The translations under genes and the position numbers were made by a program. From Chaunax sp. Z400 (taxonomy: Eukaryota > Chordata > Actinopteri > Lophiiformes > Chaunacidae), in NCBI GenBank assembly GCA_037577475.1, contig CM075184.1, forward strand, positions 10,745,594-10,809,593: a DNA stretch of 64,000 bases. The letters are read 5' to 3'. Below the pieces are notes generated by a model. That model saw only the letters and a program-made list of their open reading frames with translations. It made no database searches and had not been told where the DNA came from. This document shows positions 51,437 through 64,000 of the stretch, one piece after another (positions within the stretch are counted from its first letter, which is position 1; every line of letters starts with the position of its first letter).

Positions 51437-52269
51437 GTCCCTGAACCTATAAAATCAAGACCTCTGATAGCTGCCACTGATGTTTCCCAGATCAAGACAC
51501 ATAACCCCCGATCGACACGCTAAGTCCTGGGACTTTTGTGCTGACAGTGTATTTCGTTGCCCCCAACAGTACATGAAGTAATTCTGGTCTACAGTCCTTT
51601 TAGTAAAAGCACAGCTTTTCAAAGGTCAACTCTGAGTGATGGGATGTGCTTCTTTTTGTTTGTGTGCAGACATTTTATCAAATCTACCCTCTGATTTGGA
51701 TTCAGTAGCACTCTGCAATCCACTCAGCGTCGGGTCTTGGTTTGTCTTTGATTTCCCTCTAACCAAATGCTCTCTGCTCACCAAATACTTGTACAGCCCA
51801 CAACTGATCTGTTTTAACTCCCACTCTTCCTCCATTCCCCTCTTTCTTCTCTCTCTCTCTCTTCTCCTTCTTCCTTGTAAGTGGTTATTTATAGCTGCTT
51901 TTCAGATTAAAGTCCTGCCAGTCTGTCTTACTCCTCCCAGCAAAATGAACACCGACCTTAGTGTTCGAATAAGAAGATGGAAGGAGGATGTTAGATGAGA
52001 GAACTCAGGTGGAATCATTTGAGCAATGGACTGATGGAGAGAACAGTAGTATCGGATATGTAGTTGGGTATAATTTATGAATGCATGAAGTCATTTCAGA
52101 AGAAAATGTTGCTTTATTGTTGCCCTTTTTTTGTTCAATTTGATTCCCCTACTTATTTGACTATTTACAGGACCTTAACTAAAAATGATGCTGCTCAATT
52201 TGAAGATGTGACAATACAATTCTGTCAACCACCAATTGCTGTTGCTTTTTTCTGGTGGTGAAGGCAACA

Positions 52270-52620
52270 AGGTAAATAGAGTCAATACCCCCCTCTTGTC
52301 AGTCACAACTTCCAACTCTTCTTGGTGGCTGCAAGTGTTCAAAGCCCACATTGGATACATAATCCCTTCATTATGTTCTTGGTCTGCCCAGGGTCTCCTG
52401 CCAATGCCCTTAGTTCGATGCAGGCGGTGTACAGGATGCATCATAATCAGATCAACTCACCCTGTCAATAAGGGTGACTGCAGACAGCCTGCAAGGAAAA
52501 CTAATTTCGGCTCTGCGATCTCATTCTTTCAGTCAGTATGCGGAGCTCACAGCCATAGGAGAACCCTGGAACGAAGATGGAATTGTAAATTGAAAAGCTC
52601 ACTCTCATCACCCACAACAT
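52270..52620 (-). mobile_element. Old fragment of the same LINE family as 2764-3384
   Basis: CACCCTGTCAATAAGGGTGA then CAGCCTGCAAGGAAAACTAA and TTTCGG line up with CACCCTATCTTTAAGGGTGA, CACCCTGCAGAGGAAACTCA and TTTCGG at 3078-3128. The part reading CACAGCCATAGGAGAACCCTGGAACGA continues the match. Divergence is much higher, the frame is broken and no target duplication was seen, so this is an older insertion in the same orientation (minus). Confidence 0.75.
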
Positions 52621-55600
52621 GTTGGCGATGCTCCATCTTATCTTGTTTACTTATTCACTGGACCATGTTTACAGGTCCCAACATAGATAAGAGATAAAGA
52701 CATTTAATGTAAACCCGGTCCTGCAGATAATGATGTCATAATCCACCAATCCTCAAGGAAAGAGTCGACTGTACATCACTCTATCTTGTCATCTTGTGGC
52801 AAAAACTAGTGCTTGTGCCAGTTTAGCCTCAGAGATAATGAGTTTTCTATTCAACATGTGTGCTTTACTCGGGATTTCTATTGAATAAATTTGCAGTTTT
52901 AATTTCTGTAAGTGGCGCATAGGTTTTTGCTGCCACTCATATCAACTACCCAGCTTTTCTTTCTATTAAAGAACTGCTGTCATTACTGTCAGAAGGGTCG
53001 ATCACATCACTTACCCTTACTATCTATAGCAATAAGACATAGCAATACATGTTTTATCTCAAGGTATCCATAATCTTATCACAATTATAAACATTTAACA
53101 GTCACAGTAGGGTGATATCATCCATTTACTGACTGTTTATGACCTGCAAGACAGATTTAGGGGGTGTGCACGTGTGCTGCAGTGCATGTGTCAATGCATG
53201 TTCGTGTTTTCATGTTTGCGTTGTGTATGATTTCCATCGTCAGCTCCTAAAACTAAACTCCTCAGGCTCCACATTACATCCAGGTCACAGGGCAGACGTC
53301 GCCTCCAGAGTCTCCGTCCCTCTCTCGCTCTGTCTCGCACGCTCACACAGACAAACATGGTGAAATCACCAGAGAGAGCAGGAGGATGTGGCTCAAAGGA
53401 GATCCTATAGGTGTTACGTTGTTTGCAAAAGACAAGCATTTGGGATTTTTGGGAGATAAGAGGCTATACACAAACGAGACAGACATACAGACTCACAAAG
53501 AGACCAGTAGTGTGAACCTAAAGAAGTTTTTTTTTTGTTCTTTTTTTAGTTCTTATACGCAAGAAACATTTTGCCGGAAGATAAAGTGTAGTTCTTTCAG
53601 GTGTAGATGTCACAGCACGGTACTGCACACCATACGCTGCTTACACAGTATATAACATCTTCAACTCTCTCCAGGCAAGGCAGACTATACAGCTGTCTGA
53701 ATATTCATGTTCTTTTTTGCTTCTCCGGTTTCCCCTCTGGCTCCTATTAAGTCAAACAGTTTCTTATGGCATGTGCTAAGTTGAAGTGTGCTTTGTATAT
53801 ACAGTGCAGCGTTATTTATTTTTATTCAGTAAAGCTGCAGATGCCACATTTGACATCAACAAAGCTGGAATAAAGTCTTCTTGCTGGGAGACTGAACTTA
53901 TGCAACAATTGTAGACTCAATTATTTAGCTAAATACGGTTATTATGGTATTGCTCATTAATCTCACTTACTATTAAAAAGGTTTCCATACGTTTATTGTA
54001 TAGAGACAAATCTTCGTATTATCTAGAATTGTCCAGCAGTGACATCATGCACTCAAGTTGTTGTTTAAGCCATTTTTATGCAGTTATTTCTCCAGAAGAC
54101 ATTACACTAGGTACTTCACAATTATCATTAACTTCAATAAAATGGATGATGGAAATGGCTGCAATTCCTAATATTAGATCAGTAGTATTAGATTAGTAGC
54201 TTCATTGTTTTGAAGGATAATAGAAAACAATTTGTCAAGTGTTTAGAGAGAAATTGAGCATGAATCCTCTGCCTTATCTCCTTATCCGTCAGTCTCCACT
54301 GGATGATGAGTTGCAGCCCAAAGGTAAGGGACAGTTGAATAAACGAGGTGGGACGTAAAGTCATATTAAGGTCAATTCATCCCAGACAAAAGTGTTTTGT
54401 GCATTTCAATGGATGTATGTGTGTACAGATGGACTGCAGGTTAAATGATAGGGGTGAATTCCTTCAACACAATGAGGAAGTGCAGTAGCAGCAGTATATG
54501 ATATGATATTCAGAATTGGTTTCATGTAGTGTGTTTTTTAACATATTTTGTTTTCAGATAATGACAATGGAAATATTAAACCAAAATAAGAACCTAAGCT
54601 ACATAGCTTCATGCTAACTCTTTCTTATTCAAGTCAGTAGAATTTAGAAATGTAGATCTTCTATATTTTTTGTGAAGGCTACAGCAGACTACCTACTTAC
54701 TCCATATGTAGTTAGCAAGTAAGACATTTGCACACATGACGTGGTAGTAAATTATACCTTCAGCTGCCAGAATGCATATCAGGTTTTCTGTGGATTTTTT
54801 AAAATGCTGCTGCAGAGCCACAGAGTGTCTCATAGTGAATCCAGATTTCCCCACATTATACCTCTTCACTTCTGCAGCTTTAGTGCTTTCTTTTCATGTT
54901 TCCATCATCTGCATGTAAATTACCAGTAAGAATATTTGACAAATGTCAGTGTCAAGCTTCAGATGCCATATGTATGGTTGTAGCTATGAATTTACCACCT
55001 GCTGCTAGTGTTGTGTGCGTAGTGTACATGTGCCAGTAATATCTGTACATGTACTAATTACTGTTCTCTCTGTGTGTGTGTGTGATGTGTGTGTGTAGAT
55101 TGTATGTTGGCCACGAGGCCATATAGAATGGGATTATCCTCAGCAGTGATCATGTTTGGGATTTTTTCGCTTCACTATATCACATCTAATACTGATTAAA
55201 AGGCACATGGGTCAGCTTTAATGTGTGATCCGCCTCGAGCGATTTAGATATAATTACATTTGTGTGCATGTGTCTAATGTCCACATCAGCATGTGTGTCT
55301 GTTGCACCTTCCAGGCAGCCTCTGTTTGAGCCAGATCAGCAGCACTCCAGGCTTTCCAGGCTTTTGGAAAGCCAGAGCAGTCTCATTTACTGTGGCCTTT
55401 AACCTCAGCAGATGACCATGGTTCAGATTACAAGGGGCACAGGATAAATGATTGCCTATTCATGCACATGCACAAAGATGATGGTTTAACACCCTCTACT
55501 CTGCGTGCACACATTAAGTCCATTGAGACAACTGTTCAGTTCTGGTGAAATGTGCAGCATATTTCAATCCAGTTGGCAGAATAAATGTTGGCATTCCAAA

Positions 55601-56519
55601 TTCCTGCAAACTCCAAGTTTGTATGTTTTGTATGTTTCATACCTATTGAAACATTATGTTTGACATGATGAAGCATTTCTTTATGTTCCATATTAAAATG
55701 TTATGTAATGACAACACTGTGCTTAAAGTCTCATTAGGTTTACACACAAATCCATATTGTTAAGGTTAGGAAAACATCAGCTTTTGGCTTAAAGTAACCA
55801 GTTTCTAGATTTTATGCAACCACTGTCCCCTCCTCTTCCTCCTCCAAAGCCAGCTCATATAGTGCTGTGCTCCTAATATAATACCTAATGTACAAATGTT
55901 ATTATGATACTGCCAACTTTTTATTCTGGTGACTGGGCTGCTTATTTACATTTACTGTATTTTAGATAAGATTAATTTTCCCTTCCTATAAAATGACCAT
56001 TTCCCTGATTTGCTTCAGGGTATATTATGAGCATGTGGCAGCCAGCCTCAGAGCAGTGTTTCAGTTCTACCGTCCCCATCACTCCCACCACATAAAACTG
56101 TCAAACTAATAAAATTGTGTACAAGTCAATGAGCACCAGCATGACATGGCATAGATATTTGTCACCTACAAGTTTCACTGTGGAAAGAATAATTCATTAA
56201 TCGAATGCTCCTCTTTTCCAGGACTCGCTTATTGTCTCTAAAGGGCTGAATAATTAAAAGGAATTAATAATATATAAGTTACTGGTCTGAAGGCGTTTTT
56301 TTTCTAATATTGCCAGAAAAATCATCTTGATTGCCAAGACGAGGAAGATTTTCCCCTTGTGGATTATACAGAGCGAGGCATTTGTGATATTTCTGGAAGC
56401 TCCTTCATTGTATTTTCCCTCTGACTACCAAGGGATTTTATTTTTCCTGAATACTGCGGAATCCAGATTTCACAACTGTAAAAAATATTGTTTAAGGGGG
56501 TGGCCATGCTCTGAGCTCT

Positions 56520-56860
56520 GATATTTACCTTTGCCGAGGAGGTTGAGTGTTCGGTTCAGTTTGTCTGTTTGTTTGACTTTTCACAGGATTACACAAACTA
56601 CTTGACAGATTTTTATGAAATTTGGTCGGAGGATTGGGCATGTGGCAGGAAAGAACCTATTAAGTTTTGGAGTGGATCTGGATGAAAGGTGATCCAGGAT
56701 ATAGGATTTCATCAATTACACTCAAACCACTTCATGGATTAGCATGAAACTGCGTGGAAGAGAGGCCATTATCCCAAATAACCATTCAATTTTGGAGTGG
56801 ATTCGGACAAAGGGGTGGTTACAGGATTTGTTTTCTAGATTTTATTTAATATTGTGAGAA
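56520..56860 (+). repeat. Dispersed repeat with an internally doubled module
   Basis: Two successive copies of a module (ATGAAATTTGGTCGGAGGAT... TTTTGGAGTGGATCTGGATG, then AGCATGAAACTGCGTGGAAG... TTTTGGAGTGGATTCGGACA) lie at about 56600-56720 and 56735-56850. The same module occurs once at 7255-7385. The start, TTTGCCGAGGAGGTTGAGTG, is also a phrase I recall from many fish introns. Confidence 0.7.
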
Positions 56861-57076
56861 GCCTGAAGGCAGCCATTTTTATTGTGCGTATGTCTTGAGT
56901 CTTGGGCTTTGGCAGAGGCTTGCACTCTGCTGAGTGCCTGTCTAGTTTACCTGCTTTTTTTTATCCTTTGTTAAACATATGGACGTACAGGAATCATGGA
57001 CTTCTTTCACTCTTTCCTGCCTGGACCTGAAAATATACTGCATTAATGCACAGCACTCTATGTATACATAAACCAT

Positions 57077-57314
57077 AGGGCGGCTGTGGCTCAGGGGGTA
57101 GAGCGGTCGTTCACGGAACAAAAGGTCGGTGGTTCGATCCTCAGCCCCTGCAAGTCCACAAGTTGAAGTATCCTTGAGCAAGATACTGAACCCCAATTTG
57201 CTCCCCGGGCGCCGCATGTAGTGGCAGCCCACTGCTCCTCAGGGATGGGTCAAATGCAGAGAAAGAATTTCCCCATGTGGGACTAATAAAGGTATCATTA
57301 TTAGTATCATTATT
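57077..57314 (+). mobile_element. tRNA-derived SINE with pol III A and B boxes
   Basis: The head GGGCGGCTGTGGCTCAGGGG starts a tRNA-like region with an A box (TGGCTCAGGGGG, 57087-57098) and a B box (GGTTCGATCC, 57131-57140). The tRNA-unrelated body has GTATCCTTGAGCAAGATACT and AACCCCAATTTGCTCC, and the tail is an AT-rich TATCATTATTAG repeat. AACCAT at 57071-57076 and 57315-57320 is a probable short target duplication. It is not a tRNA gene: the acceptor stem does not close and the body continues past the tRNA length. Confidence 0.88.
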
Positions 57315-58429
57315 AACCATGCCAGTGGTTTATTTGGATGGATACAGTACTCATGTACCCACATACTTGTCAAATTTATTGGGGCCAGCTTTCCAGCTTT
57401 TGTGTGTACATGAAATATGTAGTTTATGAAATATAGTGTGTGGCAACCAATATCCAGTTAACTTTGATCCAAATTTTCCAATATGGATTCATGCCAAGAT
57501 GAAAAATATTCAAGACTGAGTACATATTACTTTTTTTAATGGATTTATTAAATGTACTGGATGATTCATGCACTGCTTAATTCATTAGTGCATTCATTAA
57601 TTAGAATATTCTGAAATTCATAGCCTCTGTCTTAAATGTAGCCTATTATAATCAATGAAAATGTAATTGTTTTCCCCAGCCGCCAATAAATAAAACAAAG
57701 AAATGTAATTAAAGTAAACTGGGATCCTATTCAAACATTGATGCATTTTTATAGACCAGTATTCATCATTCTTTTTCCGATAGGTGAAAGAAGTGTTAAG
57801 CACATGACACAGGCAGTCTCCTGGTGTCTGCTTCACCTCTGTTGATAACACTGACACAAACCTGAGCTCACGGTGAATTTAGGACACTTTGTCTCACGAA
57901 TAAGAACAAACCCATATTATGTTTTTTGGGTTCTCCCTTTAGTCATAGCCTTTTTGTCCACGTAAAACATCTGTAAAGTTACATGCCCAATGTCTTTGCC
58001 AAAGGGAGTTAGTTTCTACAACATAGAAAACTGCTCCTGAAATGCCTGAAAATCTGTGGCAATAGTCCATTCTTTTCTTTTGTGACTACGTTGCTATGTA
58101 AGACAGCACCACCTCCAGCTAGAGGACCGTCCTCCTCATAATTTTCAGATGGCACTGCCATAATCGGTACCTTACAAGTCAATCCAACACAAAGTCACAA
58201 TGGTGGAATAGACAGGTCTGTGGGCTGGTGCAATAAGAACTAGTTACACGTTAATGTATGTAAAACCGATGAAATTATGTCAGATCCCAGAGACCAAGGC
58301 TCAGTTAACTTACGTTGACATGACATTAGACAGGTCACTCCCTATAAATATGAAGGAGTCGGTCCACACTGACACATGCATACACACATTTCAAGTGACT
58401 GTGTAAGAATCCACCAGTGCCTTCATTTC

Positions 58430-58720
58430 ACATGTAGCCTGATGGCCAAGTATAAAGCTCAGATCCTTTCTCTGGTTAAGATGGCAGGGAAGATAATCGA
58501 GAGGCCTACAGCTTTCAGCCCTCAAGACGTTTTTGAGCAGTTAACTATTGGGCAGGCCAACATCATCCTATTTGGCCCTTCACATGTGTTCAACCCTGAG
58601 TTTGTGCTGATGAATTTTGGCAGAAGGCACAGAGTCCCTCTGTGTAAGCACAATTGTTATGAACACTCATTTGTCGTGTTTGTGATTCAAGCTTATTAAC
58701 CGACAGTTCCTGGAGGGCGA
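58430..58720 (+). mobile_element. LINE ORF2 C-terminal fragment
   Basis: The frame at 58442-58697 reads LVKMAGKIIERP, then FEQLTIGQANIILFGPSHVF, then EFVLMNFGRRHRVPLCKHNC and YEHSFV. This matches the C-terminal end of a widespread fish LINE ORF2, where the usual text is close to AGKIIG, YEQ..RQAN.IL.DPSHVL, EFELLPSGRRYR.P.C, and Y..SFVP. It is a 3' remnant with no RT core. The frame is open but short; it is not a cellular gene. Confidence 0.8.
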
Positions 58721-61700
58721 CAGAAGAGGTAATCCAGATGTCAGAAAATTTCACTTCCAGCTACCATTGTTTGCTCATGAGCGTGTGAAGTGAGTTGTGT
58801 TGTTGCTTGTAATTTATTTAAAACATAAGTATGTTTTGAGATGCATGCAGTTGTGTGAAGTGTGAAAAGTGTGAACCTGTTCAACTTACTTGTCTGTTTT
58901 TATCCCAGGCTATTGTTTGCTCGTGTTGTTGTTATTGATAGCTTTAATTGCAGTGTTCTGGTTTATGCAGCAGTTCCCTTAATCCAAGTCAGATTTCTTC
59001 AATGGGAGACAATAAAGCAACCCTGACCTTAACAGCGAGTAATAATGAGACGGTGTCAGAGTCTTTATAGATTGAAGGATATTGAGTTAGTCTGCTCCAG
59101 AGATCAACAGTAATTTACAACAACAATAAAGCTACACAGCCACATTAAACATTACATTTAGTGACACTACACTAAATATGCTTTATAGAAAATGTCATTT
59201 TTCATGTCATTTTTTTTGCATTTATTATGTGTGCAGTTATATTTGTTGTATAAGTATTGCTTCTGCATAAGGAATATTTAAACCGGTGCTTGTGCACCTC
59301 TCTGCTCACACTGTGTGTGTAGGCGTCTTATGTTTGCTTGTGTTAGTATGTGACGTGTATTCATATGTGTGGACATGTTTACATCATGTGTGTTTTAGTT
59401 TTGTTTGGTGTTTATATTAAGGTCAAGAGCCAGGCGTGGGCAGCAGCTAGCTGTGCTAACTGTCCCTCTCAGCTCATTTCAATTTGAACTAAGGTGAGAG
59501 GAAACATTCTGATTAGGCTTTAGACCAGCTGTTGGCTTTAAGATACATTATGTTTTTAAACACACACACTCACATTGGTTATTATTTGTCCTATGTAATT
59601 CTCCATACATTGTTCAAAACCGTGATTGTAGAAGGATGCTTTTGCTCTTAAATTGTGACAGAACAATAGTTTCTTCTGTTTAGATAGCTGACTTTTGCTT
59701 GTGCATAGCTGCTGCCCTCAAAAAGATTGCCATCTAATATACAATATTGACAAGAAATATAAAATATGCACCACACAATGCACAATACAATGCAAACGTA
59801 CCCTATTTATGGGTTTCTTTTATATTTAATTTAAATCGTATTATTTTAAAACATTTTAACACAATGATAATATTTATATTTACCTGAACTACCCAGAGGC
59901 AGTGTCAAAATGTAAACATGGATTTGGAAGTCTTTGCGCAAAATATTTACCATTTTCCTGCTCACTCATTGTATATAGAGAGTATATAGGCACACAGGAG
60001 GGCCATTAGCTTGTGCATGTTCCCTTAGTTTCTTTCTTTCTTCCTCATTTTGTACATCGAAGCCGCAGTGTCTCCCTGAACGCCACCAGAGATGCACCAT
60101 GGGAACACACAATTGCTGCCATTAAGCGTAAAGATAATAGCCCCTTCTTTGCTCACCAATTTACTTTGAAAATTAATTAGATCTTCCTCATTAAGGTTTG
60201 AGGGCTCTCTGAGGGATTGAGGTTGAGTGAACTGTCTATGTGTGCTGTACTGTAAGCATGCCAGAGAGAGATGGGCAGAATATGTGTTTTTGTGAGCAAG
60301 TGCTTGTGAAATGTCTTTTGAATGATGCTGCATGAAGGCGGTGTGATTCACCTTTTAGGTTCCAGGGTGTGGTAATGTGACTGTGGTGGTTTTATTTTGC
60401 AGGAATCAGCCATCTCGCTGCATCAGTGGCTGTTTATTCAACCTCTGTCTGCACTTTGAAGAATAACTATGGTCTGACCTCCCATACAAGTCAGCAGATT
60501 CTGAATTATTATAGGGGTTATTATAGGGGTTAGGCTTTGTTTCTTTCTTTTTCTCATATACTAAGCAACAGTAGAAACGCATATTTTGTTTTGATGTCAT
60601 GCCATCCTGTTCATATTAAATATCAGAGGCAAATTATGCTTCACACATCTTTATTCACCCTTTAGCCATACAGAAAAATCTTTCTATACAAATTATTGGT
60701 TGTTGACTTCGTGTTTACAAGTCAAAATTTGTGGACGGTGAGACAGAGAGCAACAGACAGACAGAACCACGCATTTCTTACCTGCAGTATTTATCACTAC
60801 TTCACACCTCCTGAATGGATAAGATGTTAATCTGGACTTGTAGGATGACATGCCATTCTTCCTGCAGTGCTGTGACAAGTTGTGCATGTGTTGCTGTGCT
60901 CTAAACTAATTACATGTTTTATAAGTTGGAACGGAGTGCTTATTGTGTTCACTCACTACCTCTACAAACATTTCAACCTCAATTACAACCACTAAAACTA
61001 AGCAGATTGTTGATGTCTATTGCATTACACGCAGTAGAAATGTGAATTAAAGGACTTTTATTTTGGTGTAAAGTTTCTGAGAAGTTTGACAGTGTTTCTG
61101 GTTTGTTGTTCGTTTAGTTATAGTTTCAATTAAAACTTTAAAGCAAAGCCTTTTGTATGAGGTCAAATGATGTGCACTGTATTTGTGAGTCAATGAATCA
61201 CAGACAAAATGACCAGCCTGCTCCTAGCCGTCAAACAAATGCCATAATATAGCTCTTTCAGGAATAGAAGCAATAATAATAAATATTTCCAGTAGTACTG
61301 TTGGTTTTTATTGCTCATTATGAAAAGTCAGAGTGGAAGCACTTGAGCTGAATTATGGGGCGATGAAGAACTGCAACCATCTGACAAAACTAATCATTAG
61401 GTAAATAAAGAACACATCGAGCAGCCTGGTTTCTCAGCCGCACCAGATGTGGTCTTAGCAGTGCCTTTTCCCCTTCAGTGGCTTTTCTAGAAAAGTTGAG
61501 CATGAGGGCACGGTGCGGATCTTTTGAAAATTCAAGCTGAAAATGAAGCATTCTGAAGCTACCTGAGGGGAGGAATGATTGTTTCTTGTTGTATTGTTGC
61601 TGCATCGATCCTTCGATGGTCGTGATCTAACTCATCAGCTTTGTGACTGCAGAAAATTATAATCTTCTTCTGCCCCGGTCAGTCCTTGGATTTCTTCCGC

Positions 61701-62569
61701 TTTGTGGTTTTGGTCAAAGGTCACAACAATGGGAGGATCTCATTCTAAGTCAGCTGATCCTGTACATAAGCTTGAGGAAATCTTGCGAGAACATGTGACA
61801 CATAAACAAATATCGCACCATGGATGGTGAACAATGGGGTGTCAGAGCTACGTGAAATCAAAGCCGTTTAAGGCCATCTGATGGTCTATTAGACATGATT
61901 TCAATATATTTGAAGTAATTATACTGTTTTTAATGAACAGACATAGTGTTTACTGGCATTACTTTGATATTTTTACAGAAGAAAAAACATTTTAATGAAG
62001 ACTACATGTTGTGTAATAGTATAATGGATGGCATCTTGGACTAAATCTCCATCTTGGTAAGATGGCACACGGCGGAAGTAAGAGGGCAAAGCATCCCTGT
62101 TACTCAGTTTAGACAAACTGCCTCAACGTTAAAAAAAGAAAAAAAAACATTAATATGAATTCGCCTTTGCAGAACTTCCCCTTTTAGGTCTTTATTAAAT
62201 TCAGTTTTCAGTGTAATGATGGAGATGAAGAGGAGAGCTCCCGAAGCCTTTTAGCCCTCCGCTGTGATGACAGTGACAAAAGTGTTGTCTCCTTGTGGCA
62301 AATAGTGCTAATCACGCAGATGTGATTAGCCTTCCAGACTATTTTTATAGATGCTCTGATAGTCGGCCAGCTGAGCCTCTCTACTCAGGTAGGCGTCATA
62401 GTCACACATGGGTGACACACAAACACACACTCCTCTGGGACAGTGCCCTCACAAGAGACAGAGTGCCCTGCTGACTGTGCGTGTTTGATGTTGAAATGGT
62501 CCAGCCTGGATTCATAAGAGCCCCCCGTCGCAGAAGAAATGGTTTAATATCACACTGCACTCTCCATGG

Positions 62570-62679
<110 letters not shown>

Positions 62680-64000
62680 ATGTGCCATGTAGTCATGCAT
62701 GTAGCGGAGTGCTGAGAGGAAGCTATTTGTGGAATACGAAATGAGGTCACAGATGGAAACAGCTGAACTTAAGTGATTTCTGTTGTATCCCACACCACTG
62801 CATGTCAGCACACCACGATGTGTAGCACACTCCTTACTACTGATTACTGGTGATTACTGAGACCAGTGATTGGAACTGTTACTTTTACCCATCAAGATGC
62901 ACCCCCCAGGTGTCACAAGTGTCTCTGGGAAGGAGCGTGAATCAACAACAAGTCAGGAAAAGCTTTAGGGAAATGGCCACACACACACATAGAACATTTC
63001 TGTGTAAAAACTCTTCAGGCTATAGGTCAGTGATTGTCTGACAGTAACAGAAACAGAGTACTATATGTTGTCTGAAAGCTAGTCATAACAACTTGTGAAA
63101 CAATCCCAATCCGTATCCTTGTAATGCATTAAAAGATACGCTTGTGGAAACACAGGTTCACAACTCCCGCTCACTCTGCTTGTTGAACACTTCCAACCAT
63201 CCACCACACACCTACTTTCTCTGAATTAGAGACCCACACCCACATAGATGTTTCACAGTGCCGTAGGCACAAGTTATGCAGCCCCAAGGTTCCGGTGTGA
63301 TTTGTTGACATCTGGTGCATTCTGAAGGACAAAAATGGAATATATTCTCCAGTTATAAATGAACCTTTAGATTTAACAATATATCTAATATAAGTGCCAA
63401 TATTTTTGAATAACACATCCATATGGATGATCTATTAGGTTCTGGGAAGGCTTTAAAATGGACTGTTTTCCATTGTTTCATGGTGATGTTTGGCCAGGCT
63501 ATTTCTTAAATCTGTCATGGAAAAGTCAAGGAAATGTGAGGGATTTTAGCGTTTAGATTTCTAATTTGTTTAATTGAAATTAAACTTTGATCATTTTGAA
63601 GAGTAGCAGGTATTGTTGAATGATTGAACTGACTGATAGATGGGACAGAAAATGAAGCAGCTTGATGAGCTGGGATTGTTGGTGTAACCTCTATTGAGAT
63701 AAGATAAGTCCAGGTTGGGACTCCCCTCTGGGATGCTCTCTATCTCAGTGTTGACTGCCACACACGTTGTACACATATTGGCTCCTTGCCCATTCATCCA
63801 AATTTGCTAGCAGACGACCTGCCATTGCATTCTGTTTCTGAGCCAGTGAAAATGGGGAGGTGAAAATCATTACAATTAACCTATGTCCTCTAAGAGAAGC
63901 ATATATTGATCTATGGACATTTGGGCAGCTTTTAGCTGTACATTAACAGATCTCCATTGCATTTTTACCTTATAATATTGTCGTTTGGTGAAGAGAAACA

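Noticed and set aside
57077..57150. tRNA gene
   Set aside because: A and B boxes are present, but the sequence continues into a SINE body and the acceptor stem does not pair.
58376..58699. Novel small protein gene
   Set aside because: The GRRHRVPLC and SFV motifs identify it as the C-terminal end of a LINE ORF2.

Overview
This 64 kb window is vertebrate nuclear DNA, almost certainly from a ray-finned fish and probably a percomorph teleost. The basis is long AT-rich introns, abundant (CA)n/(GT)n microsatellites, a tRNA-derived SINE and LINE/hAT families typical of teleosts, and small coding exons with GT/AG boundaries. It is not bacterial: there are no operons, and almost all long open frames are chance or repeat-derived.

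Only one protein-coding gene could be supported, itfg1 (integrin alpha FG-GAP repeat containing 1, also called TIP or LINKIN), on the + strand. Four consecutive internal exons are visible at 15054-15103, 25977-26064, 37823-37917 and 49066-49217. They join in frame (codon phases 1, 0, 1, 0 on entry; the last leaves two bases) into one stretch of FG-GAP/beta-propeller protein with two DxDxDGxxD-type calcium loops. The introns between them are about 10.9, 11.8 and 11.1 kb. The exon before 15054 and the exon after 49217 were not found, so the 5' and 3' parts of the gene lie outside the window or were missed.

Everything else is intronic. From left to right: a 5'-truncated LINE with a perfect 12-bp target duplication (2.76-3.38 kb); old dispersed repeats and a degraded SINE (7.2-8.7 kb); a decayed hAT transposon carrying transposase remnants (19.3-20.3 kb); a pair of about 95-bp inverted arms 0.9 kb apart (22.7-23.6 kb); a 1.3 kb minisatellite of about 48 units of 27 bp (28.97-30.26 kb); a (GT)60 tract (32.6 kb); a decayed L2-group LINE with ORF1 esterase, endonuclease and RT remnants (38.8-40.8 kb); a 371-bp hAT MITE with a perfect 8-bp duplication (51.06-51.43 kb), related to the 19.3 kb hAT; a second, older copy of the first LINE family (52.3-52.6 kb); an internally doubled dispersed repeat and a tRNA-SINE (56.5-57.3 kb); a LINE 3' fragment (58.4-58.7 kb); and a long (TG)n tract (62.6 kb).

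The most unusual element is the 27-bp minisatellite. Nearly every unit carries ATGACTCAT, a perfect AP-1/bZIP palindrome, and many units add an adjacent TGATAA GATA-type motif. An intron of itfg1 therefore holds roughly 47 regularly spaced bZIP sites. Whether this has any regulatory effect cannot be told from sequence alone.
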